The translations under genes were made by a program, and so were the position numbers. Positions 45,301 to 57,300 of a stretch of DNA of 64,000 nucleotides are shown one piece after another. The DNA lies in the NCBI GenBank assembly GCA_935421135.1, contig OW285188.1, positions 9,528,733 to 9,592,732 of the forward strand. The letters are read 5' to 3'. Each line of letters begins with the position of its first letter. Positions within the stretch are counted from its first letter, which is position 1. Origin of the DNA: Bugulina stolonifera (lineage: Eukaryota; Bryozoa; Gymnolaemata; Cheilostomatida; Bugulidae). The notes under the pieces are model-generated. The model was given only the letters and a program-made list of their open reading frames with translations, was not told the origin of the DNA and made no database searches.

Positions 45301-48300
45301 ACACTGGGACTAGGAACTAGTCTGTATAATAGCCAAATCTATACAATGTGATGCGGTGCTCGTCTGCTGTGCTCGTCTGCTGTGTTGTATAATGGGATGT
45401 CCTAACTAAAAAGTGTATATGCATGTGTGTACATACAATAATTGACAATCATATACAGATTTCATTACAGTACAGACCTACACATACATGTACATGTATA
45501 TATATGCCAATATGTGCAATGTTATGTATAACACACTTTGTACTGAAGTACGTTGTACAATGTATGTGTAAGGGAAGGATTCATCAATGTCATTTGAAAC
45601 CGGATGTTTGGCAAAAATATTATTCGAAATTAATTTGAGAGTGATTGGCATTTGGGGTTCGAGTTTGATTAAAATGTTAGTGATGAAGTTATTCAATCAT
45701 AGTTTTACCAAAATACATTATAATTATATAATACGGATTCCAACTGATATTTACAGCATTCAGAAGTTTCTATATATATTATGCAGACTATGAGATAGTA
45801 ATACAGTCATGTAGTTCCTTGCTATTACACAATTCAGTCAAGTATATCTCGGTTCTTCTTGTAGACAATGGACTGTATATATATTACATACATGCAGTAT
45901 CTAAATAATAATATCTGTGGTGCCAAACACAATTCTTTAACGTGGCTGCCCAATAGCAGGGCTAGTCGAGGGGACACCACAGCTCCTAGAGCTGGATATT
46001 ATAATAGTTCTATATGGCACAGAGGGAAACCTTCTTCGGAGGAAAACCTCCAGGTCATTGGTGGGACTCGAACCCATGTCCTTGCAGATAACTTGCGTCA
46101 TTGCTGCAAGACCAGAGTGACTAGCGCTAGACCACTCGGCCACCAACACCTTACAAATGTATATAATTATATGCGTTATATAGTACATACTATACACACG
46201 CACACTCACATATCCCTGTATAAATAGGCAGCTATAGATACACGTGTACATATACCGTATATTATGATTACCTCGCAGACTTCATGTGATCTACATCTCC
46301 ATGCTGCCCCGGCACTGTTAGTTTATTGGATAGGTTTGTAGAGTTACTGTCCTGACTGGAATTCTGTTCTCTACTATTGGCTAACACTGTAATGGTTGGT
46401 AAAGCATGAGGTCAACACACTTCAACAATGTTTTAGCTATGAAATATGAGACAGGTTATGGCGGAGAATCCCATGTAGTCATGAAACTTAATCTATACCA
46501 GCTAGTACTAGTAACAAATGGAGTCTATTGCAATTGACTGAAGTTTGAATAACTAGATATAAATTGTACATGTAAATACTAGTATCACTACAGGAATCTA
46601 GTTCCTGGCCCTTAATCTTTACTCAGGTTTCGGAGTCAGGCTATAAGGTTTGTGTTACAACACATTACAAGACCCATTAAAGAAGATGCAACTTCACATG
46701 AATTTGGCAACATTAGTTGTTTAAATTTTAGCAAAAATTGTCTTCTCATTATATACATTTTCCCACATTGCTACCATTACCTCTATTGCCTCAACCAAAG
46801 ATCTGAAATTACGTAAAAATATGTATGTATTTACTACTCGCAGTTAACTGGGCCTATCAATGTTTACATGATACTTTATTGATAACAATGGTATTCTGAA
46901 TGGCATATTCCACTAACTGTACAGAGAGAAGACTACTCCAACAGTATCATACATTTCCAAATATTCAACTACAATACAAACCCTCTCTTCTTTGGCTCCC
47001 ATTGGCTGGTCTACTGTCTATTTGTCTATGCTCACTCTCTATTGGTTGACGGTGATCATGTGACCTGATGTCATCCACATACTGACCACTATCTCTATCT
47101 GGCTGCATATAAGGAGTGGACATATTTAGCCTGTCAGCTGGCTGACGCTGAGGTGATTGTGGGTGCTGCCTTCCTGAACTACCACTACTGTTAGTTCTTC
47201 TGGCTGGAATCTGAGGCTCAACATGACGCTCTCTAAATAATACACAGTATATGGTCACCATAAGTACTGAAGTGTACTTGTGGGAAATTATCCTTAATTA
47301 GCTTTGCATTATAATTAAAGCAGCACAGCATAAGATCGCTAATCACACTGCAGGACGTTGGAACTGAGAGCGGTATTATATGGCTGCATATAATATATAT
47401 TATTCGGATATCGTATGCCACTCATGGACTAATACTTACAGTATAATATAGTTTGATACACAGTAATGGCTAAACTAATGATTAACCATTGATTAGCAGA
47501 GCATATAGCTTGACCTAGTAATCGCCACGTTGCAGTAGCTACAGTTCTGTACATACTAAGGTAGGTGAGAGTTATTGCTGTCACCTTTCACTAACCCAAC
47601 CCACGCCAAACAATGACAGTAGCAGACGTGGTGGAAGTAGAAGTTCTAATCACAACTATTCCACACCAGTTTCAGTTTAGTCAACCAAGTAAAGCTGTGT
47701 TCAAACCACTTTTGTCATCAAGTCATTCTAAGATGTGATTATGATGGGACCAAATTGGTAGATGTGTTCTATGATAAGTTGCATAAAGTTTGTAAAAATT
47801 AAATATAGTTATAATGGCAGATTTACCATTAACTAATTTGTAACAAAATGACAGAAACATGCTATAGCGGAGAATTTTTAGTCCGATTGGACAGCAGAAT
47901 GTACTCAGAACATGTTGGTCAGCTATGGTATAAGATACGTAGGTAAGAACAAGACACCATTAATAAATCATATACACGTACCATTGAATACAGTTACCAG
48001 AAAGCATAAAGCAAAACATACTTATAATCTACTGGTGGAGCAGCCTTAAACTGCCTGGCTGCTGGCTCAGGAATGCCTCTACGGGGAGCTGGGTCTGGCC
48101 GTTGACTCTGTCTTAGTGGGCGGGCCACAGGGGACATCTCAGCAACATGACTTGTCACAGGGGACCTCTCAGCAACATGACTAGTCACAGGGGACCTCTC
48201 AGCAACATGACTAGTCACAGGGGACCTCTCAGCAGCATGACTATAAACAAGCAGCTAGCTTTACTTTTCCACTTACTAGCTGACTGCAAGTCAGTGTCGT

Positions 48301-51300
48301 TCCATAAATATAGAAGGTAATCAATGAAGTCAGCTTGGCAGCGTACTCAAGTCGATGGAAAGCAGACCACCATTGTACACTAATCAGAATACCAAATATT
48401 GACAAATTTTGAGGCACCAATTAGAACTTACAGACAGAAAGCCAAAAGTACACCAACTCTGTCTAAAAGATTTTAAACATCCCACGACTTGGGAACTTGA
48501 ATTGATATAATAATAATACGGTTACACCAGCGACTTTAAAACATTGACCACTTTAGTTTAGGTTAGAAACCATAGATTTATGACACATTGAGTTAGCTTC
48601 AGTCCGGACACCTCTTACTAGGTAACCAATATTTCTATTGTCCAAATACAACCATTAGATCTACTGCTATATTCTCCATTCTGTACCTAATAAATGCGTG
48701 GGCAGTTAATCTGTGTTAGTTACTACGGATTAAGACTATGGCATGTCTTCCAGTTGCAGGGTATATGGGATGTACCTGCTATTTGTGTATCTAGCCATCA
48801 AATATGGTGGCTGCTAAGCTACTACAACTGCTAAAACCTATAAATCCAACTATGTATTAAAGCATGCTGATGCTAGTATGGTATCACTTTAAAATATTTA
48901 AGCTAAAATCAATAGGCTGCCCATGCATCTTATACTGCAGCACACATCTAGAGCGATCATTCACTCACTGGCAGCCTAACTACTAGGAAACCAAAGGTTT
49001 ACTAACCTCGTATTTGATTCTTCTTGCCTAAGGTTTTGATTTCTAGCTGGAAATCTGGGATTGATCCTGTATTCAAGTTCGGACTGCTTGTATATTCCCC
49101 TTTCATCAGTCATATAGGCTGCTGGCCCATGGGCTAGTAAAAACCCATTGAAGTATCATTTTATTACGTGCAGCCATTTATATGAAAATGCTGTATGAAT
49201 ATACGCGTTTACTGAAATGCTTGGGAACTTGAACTCTCATAATTGTTAGAAATTACATGCTCATCTACTCTAAGGTCATAATACCTTGCAACATTTATAA
49301 TATAAAAGTGAAGATATTTATAGCTGCACACATAAAGAACATAGCCTGTCATTTGGCAGTTTGATTTGACGTTCAATAAAAACCTAATAATGAAAACTTT
49401 CACCTCGGTATACGTATATATAAATATACATTACTGTGATCATGACGAAGTGATTCCAGCTGATTAACTCACCATGTGCTTGATCATGACTCCGGCGACT
49501 TGAGTCACTAAATCGTGAAGACGTTGATGAGGCCCGCTCCCTCATGGTACTGTCACTTCCTGCGGGTATCTTGTCTGAATGAGGAGAAACTCTGGTATTT
49601 ATTCCACCAGTTCTGACCTAAAAAGTTAAAAATAGTTGACATAGTTATTACAAAGATATGTTACAATATCTCACACTGTTTGTTATATTGTCTAGGTTGG
49701 TATATTGACTCAAGACTCGAGCATGCTGCAAAAACTAAAGCTCTGCCATACTGTGCATGTTTTTTTCTCCATTTTAAATCAAATTTCAAATAATATTGAT
49801 AAAGAAATTTTCCTAATTTTTCTTCAAAATGGTATGAAAACTCAGCGATATGATCATACTATGGTACAGGATAGTTCCTGGTGACATTAGCCCAATATAA
49901 ACTGCTAAACAGGCCATCGAGAACTGCGTAAATGAACTTTGAGAGAGGCAGGAGATGATAAGCCTTTATTAGATGAGAGAGTATTTAGGCAAGGCTATCA
50001 CTTTGCAGTTCAAATTCTCATGGTTCTTCTAACACAATGCGTATTTTGTTTTTTTAGAAATTAACAATCTATGTATTGCACACAGACTACAGAAAAAATT
50101 GGCATACTTATTATTTACTTATACAGGAAGGAAGTTCTCCCACACAGTGTAATGTTGTATAACCAATAACGTGATTACGTCACAAAACAACATACAGAGG
50201 CTATATTTTCTATCCCTAAATATTTACAAGGATATTGCCGACAGTCTGCAAAATATTGACAGATCTGTAAGTGTAGTAGAAGGTGCATACTCGGGTATAC
50301 CAATCAGCTAACATAATATCATGTAGGATACCATAACAAGAGATAATCATATGCATATTATGTCATATACATTGTACATGTGCGTGTTTGAAATTTGCTT
50401 GTAGTGAGGAAACAAGATTTTGTATGTGATAAGTGTAATAAATTAAAAATTCAAGGTTATTTGTGCGGCTGTTATGACTTAAAATTCTAACTTTTGTTGC
50501 TTAAATTAAAAGTCTATCTGGTAAAGCATGGTGGATAAGTTTGCAGATATGCGTAAATACTCAAAGTAGTGCGGAGACTTTGTGTATAGCCGTATTAACA
50601 CTGCACATTTTATGGTTTGCAACTCAATATTATTTGTTCACATTTGTCTAGACAAAACTAGAAATGCCAAATGATTTTAATCCCAACTCTTTCTTGGAGC
50701 CTTGGCAATCGGGCAACGTGTGTGTTAGTCCACAGACTATGATAATATTTCACCAACATCTCCCATGTTCATCTGCTGCACATAACCAGTCCAGACTACT
50801 ACATGTATTTGGATTTAATAATATAGTAAATCAATATAGATATCCCATATACAATGTACATGTACATTGTACATATATAATGTAAATTACACTCCAAGGT
50901 TATTCTAATGACACACACAACTGTGACTTTGGTGATTGCCCAATGCTGAGTTACAACGGATCCCTATCAATAGTTACCCAGTATTCCTATTCTGTGTATT
51001 ACATAAGAGGATAACTCACAATGAATAACAATCCAAAGTTAGTGTGAATTCCAAACAGGAAGAGCAGCAATTTGGTACAATCATGGCTACAACATCAGCA
51101 CGACCATGTTATCCAATAGTGTCTTCGCAACCTAAATTTCAGACCCAGGTCAGTTTGCGAAATTATTTTCCGGCACACATCCGTCACAGAGTCGCGAACA
51201 CACCGGCCTGGGACAAAAGCAAAGTCCTCATTTTTGCGCGAAGAAATCAGGTGTGCCGATGACTTGTGGATGGTTTTGTCCGGCCGGGCAAAATTCTAGA

Positions 51301-54300
51301 CTAATAGCCCTTCTGACCTAGGTTGGACGGCCATCTTGTGATTTTTATTTGCGACCCGGGTCTGTCTAAGAGGTCGCGAAGACACTACTAGCTGCTGCCA
51401 GAATAGGAAAGCTTGTCCAGTCAGCAGCTTGTGCCATAGTACACTTCATCTAACTGCACCACATCACATTTCTATTTCATTGCACTATATTGTACTGTAG
51501 CCTATTTATTTTTTTATTATAACTACATGTATAATATATATGCTAAATATTATACATGGTACATACAGCATGCTCCATTAAATAGCTTTGATATTCACAT
51601 ATAAATTAATTTTGTATTCATACTTGTATGTATTACTATCAGAAATTGCCTGCAACTTTGTAACACTTATAGGTAGGCTGTAAGAATATAGAAACACTGT
51701 GCAGTGTGTCTTATTTATATCAATGTTGATACGCACATAGTTATAAGTATATTACATTGAGTGTATAGATAACATACTAATTATAGAGATATAGCTTCTA
51801 TGAAGTATATAATGCAGTCGCTTGACCTCCAACAATATTTCCCAAGACATAATCAATATTATTTTTATTCACTTTCTAGTATTTGATACTTATTATTAGC
51901 TTATATACCATACCCTTCATAATATATACATGTACATGCAGGTCAAACAACCTTGCATATTTTCTAACATCCATTTATTTAATTCGCCTTCCTTCGACAC
52001 ATCACTGTGTCTTAGTTTACGCTGCACAATCACCCAGTTCTATTCTGTATCAGTGAAAATAAACAAGTTACAGCAGAATGGTGAGCTCACAAAAGTAACG
52101 CCCCTTCAACCGCTAGCAATCACAGTGATTGGGTATTTTACCGGTTTTTGACAAAAAATTCACCTTCTAAAAGTGTGCAACATAGCAATAGTAATGATAG
52201 GCATTATTGTAGCCATCAAGAGACTAGCTTCATGTAGTAATCCCAGTATTGACCAGTTCACATGTACTGTCCACCCCCAATCTATCATACGATCGAAGCT
52301 CATGAGAATGGCACATTCTTGTTTCCAAGATATGTAAGGTCAAAAATTGCCTAAAATTTCTTATTAGCCACGTACCAGTATATTCGTGGAAATAAGTTAA
52401 CTACTAGCAGTAGGTCATGTGATCAAATAGTGGGCCCTATTACTACTATTGACCTCTTCAGACAAGTATATTACTATTACTAGAGTATGACGCATAATAG
52501 GACAATTCGTTTATTTCAAGTTTTTATGCAAGTCTGGGCAAATCTTCAACTGCTGCTATAATACATTTTCATGCCTCAGTAGAATTTTTAAATTTCAATT
52601 TAGACGTAGTCGTACTTTATCTGAGATGGAAGAATTCTATTATACAATATTGGCAAATGAAATTTCATGTGCACGTTGCGAAACATGCTGCTAACACAAT
52701 TTACACATTTTTGTCTATGCCTATGTATATGTATATGTCTATGTGTCTATGTCTTGTTCAAGTGTATTATTAGGCTAATGTTTAGTATATATCTTTCTAA
52801 TAGTAGTAGAGGCATAATAATTCATAAAAGTAAATGTGGAAGGCGAGTAGCGGCAGTGAATCAATATTTTAGTATTAGTCAAATTGCTATTGATTCAAAA
52901 ACAGTGCATTAGATCACAAGAGTATAATTAGTACATTACAATATAGTTGATATAGCATTTATAAATTAAAACTCTGTTATAGGTAGGTAGGTCCATCATA
53001 GAAACTAGTAGGCCTATGGTAAAGCCAAGTTGGTAAATAATAAAAATATTATTACTCCTCATGTTATCAACTAGCTTACGATTCAACAGCCAGTGCAGTT
53101 TTAAAGCCACAAAAATATTATATGCAACAACTACCTGCAGGCTATCTATTTTACATCAACTCCTTGCTAACATACTTTCTAACTGTGAAGTTGTCTCCCC
53201 AAAGTAACTATGTATACATATTTTACTAAACTGTACATTGTATGTGCCTACAATACTCTGTTTATATCTCCTCTAATGTAGGCAGTTATACACGTATTTT
53301 CGGAACATTAAATTATAATATTACAGACACATTGAAGAGTGTATAGCGTCAATGAAGCTGTTCATCACACAATTTGATTTTTGTTGAAGATTCATATAAC
53401 AGTAGTGGCCGTCTCGTGACCCCAAGCAAGATGTCACCTATTACGTAAACTCAAGCAGCTAACCACATATATAATTAGTCGCCCTACAGTCGTAGTTACT
53501 TTCAGTTTACAGTGTGCACTGTATATTGAATGAGGATATTTAAGATTAGCCAATCAGCAGAGAGAATTGAGCAGAAAGTCAGCAGACTAATAGCTATCTA
53601 CTAATCAAGTCTACATAATTACTACAAGTAGAGGTAATTGATGAAGTCAACTAATGTATAATATAAAATTAAGAAACTCACTTGAACTTGGGATCTATAT
53701 TGCTAAGTACAGCAAGTAGCCTATGGCACTGTCATTTAATGGAAGCCATTGCAGTGCTCCAGAATCCACAGCTATCAATGATACTCTATTAGTACAGCGC
53801 CCGAAGAAGGCTTTAATGCTACGAACACTAGGTGAGCCATGCTTGTGCAGCGGACTTATAGTTGAAGTATGAAAATGGCAAAACTAGTTCGCAAAATCAA
53901 ACTGAACAAGAGGGTGTGATTCCTGCTGTTTTTACTGAATAGCATAATATGATATGCCGTTGATATAGAAATAACTTATTGTTAAAAGATGGCCATGAAT
54001 GAAGGACATTCCTTTCTCCGGGGAGTCAAATTTACTAATTACGTGAACCTATTCCTATCTTACCTTCCTGCTGACTACAGAAAATTCAATGAATGAATGA
54101 ATGGCAACAAAACAAAGATTGCCGAGATTCGGTTATGAACGTTGGGTGATAAATCCCTTTAAATGGGACATCTATAGGTATATAATGTAACACAGTATGG
54201 TAAGATAGTCGTTGATGAGAGGAATATAATAACCTTATACTAGGCTGTTCACCATTGTAGGCTCAAGGTAGTGGATTCAACATTATCATGACATTTTCAG

Positions 54301-57300
54301 TTATCGTTGATTTAGAGTAACCCACATGGTTGGTGGTGTTACATTCTGTAAAGTTCATCTGATCAAAACATGAAAGATTCAGCATTTGGGTGGGGATGTT
54401 CAATTTGGTTGGGTTAGGGTGCTAAAATCTGAATTTAAAATCGGGGAGTCTCCTGTAGAATATAAAAGGCTTGATGGGTTGCCCTGCAATACATCCAAGA
54501 ATCACCTTGCAATATTGGTATTAGCTAGTAAAATCATAGTAGTGTACTAACCGAATCAGCTGGTGGGCTGGTTGTAGCTTTTAGGGTGCGACTATCAAAG
54601 GAGTCAAAACCAGTCGTCAATGTTCTAGAGGAAGAAAGTGAAGATGACTGACTTGGTGTTCGATTGGTTGGTGAAGGGGCCAAGTCATCCCTTTGCATAG
54701 TTAGTAAAGATGGGCCGCTGTTGGTTGGCTTATTCGCTGCTTTTAAAGGAGATTGTTTATTGGTAGAAGTAGATGCAGGTTTTGGAATAATGAAGGGTGT
54801 CATCGTCTCCATTTCACCGCGTAATCTCATTGGTTGACCTATATCTCCATTATTTTTCCTATCCAAAGCATCACCAGATGGTATCCGTGTCCTAAATCTC
54901 GAATGATTTGCATTTTCATCCATTTTATCAATTGCCATTAGTGCATGTGCACTACTAGACCTCTTGGCAGCTCTACCCGGCAGCATATCCCGTGATCTTC
55001 GTTGTTGACCTATGACCTCATTATCCGAAGTAAATGAGGTTTGTCTTGAAAGACTACCCTTCTTTGAAATGTTACCAACACCTTTTGGTCCCGTATACCA
55101 AGCTCCCGTCTTTGCAGAGATTTCCTGTTTCTTTCGGCAAAGATTGCAAGCCCAGAAAGTCTATAAAATAAAAGGAAACATTATTCATCATTATTATTAT
55201 CCCGATATATTCGAGTGATTCACAGCTGGTATAATTCAGAGTAAACTGTGAACCATGATTAACTTGTTGTAAGTCGATAACTTACATAATGATTCTGGGA
55301 GTGTACTATACCAATTATTGGAGGATGAATTTACTAATTACATTACATTCTGGTGAGAGATTATCTACACATATGTACATGTACATTGAGTGTAACAGTG
55401 AAAAGTATCTACACATATGTACATGTACATTGAGTGTAACAGTGAAGAGTATCTACATATTGTACATAACCACAAGATAGGCACAAACTATCATTAAGTG
55501 ATCTTAATGGAAGCATGACCTGAAATATTGTATAAAGGTGCAGTCAAATTAATTTCCTCAGTCTGTAGTATGTAGCGTGCATGGCATAGGAACATCACTC
55601 ACTAAAACTAATATAATATATACATGTAGTAATATTCAATATCTGCACACATAATGCAATTTTGTGTTAAATAATTATTATATGAATAATATTATGCCTA
55701 ATGTTATATTCAACAGTTCAAGAACTTTGCATCACTTCCTATGGATGTGGAAATTGCTAAGAGAGAGAGTATATGCATGCGTCCGTAAAAAGGTGTGTCT
55801 AAAGAATAAGGGACACCTACATTACAAGTAATATAAGTAAGTGAAATCTGATGCTACTTGTAGCTTTCTATTTACCATGACTAATAGAACACATGCTTGA
55901 CAGTTCAATAGAAGGACGATTCCCAAGGACCAAAAGTACGAGATGTGATAACTTTGAATGGAATAGAGAAGGTTAATATTAGATGGTGACCTGAACTAGA
56001 TATATCAATTTCAATCAGTGTGAGCCCTATCAATGGCAATTAACATACACTACACAAGTGTCTTGGGGATTCCCATAACAGCCTGTCAAAAATATACTCA
56101 ACCCTGCAATCTCCTGGGTAATATCAGTTTTTCTAAGGAGAACACAGAATCAATAAAATGGTATCACATTTATGAGCCACTCCGACCTAGATAGCATCAG
56201 GAAATACGTTCATAGCAGATGGAATGTGACTTTGAAAAAAAAATTCTTTTCAACTTATTCGTTATATGATGTTTTTCCTTCAGAAAACGCTAGAAGCTCT
56301 GATCTGAGTTGCGCTCAATCTTGAAATGTCACAAAAATCTATTTGAGTGCATCATGCCAAACCAAAGCGCAACTTCTATTTCTATCCATTATCGCTTACA
56401 GAACCTCATCTGGTATATCGCCAAAAGGTATGACACATCAGTAGATGTATGACGTATCAGTAAATGTATGACACATCAGTAGTTGTATGACAGATCATTA
56501 GTTGCATGACACATCTGTAGATGTATGACAGATCGGTAAATGTATGACACATCGGTAGATGTATGACACATCATTAGTTGCATGATACAACGGTAGATGT
56601 ATGACACATCAGAAGATGTACGACAGATCGGTAAATGTATGACACATCGGTAGATGTATGACATATCAGTTGTAGATGTATGACAGATCGGTAGATGTAT
56701 GACATATCAGTCGTAGATGTATGACAGATCGGTAGATGTGTGACAGGTCGGTAGATGTGTGACACGTCGGTAGATATGTGACACATCGGTAGATGTGTGA
56801 TACACCGGTAAATGTGTGACGCATCGGTAGATGTATGACAAATCAGTAAATGTATGACACATCAGCAGATGTATGACATATCAGCACACGTATGACAGAT
56901 CAGCATATGTATGACAGATCAGCACACGTATGACAGATCAGCACACGTATGATAGATCAGCAGATGTGGAAGTGTGATACAGATCAGCAGACAAATGAAC
57001 ACTTGACCAGTTAAACTGTTATCTTCAGATATATTATTTATTATGGCATCGGCTATTCAACTGGCAGCACGAAGCGAGGCAGAGCAAGTTGGGTTACAGT
57101 AGCAGCTAAAGGTACATGTATTTTATACAATGGCATAGAATGAAAACACGTAGAATATACATGTAGATAGTCGTAGTCAGCAAAATAGCGTATCGATATT
57201 CTATCTCCGATTGACATGTACACTTCAGCCTACTACTATTATAATACATTGTGATATCTACACCATACTCGCTAGTCACTGGCTAGGGCCTACTCAAATA

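Noticed and set aside
56476..56786. Open frames of SYIYRCVIHL type
   Set aside because: Translation of the 19-bp array in RIM intron 2, which stays open only over parts of the array.
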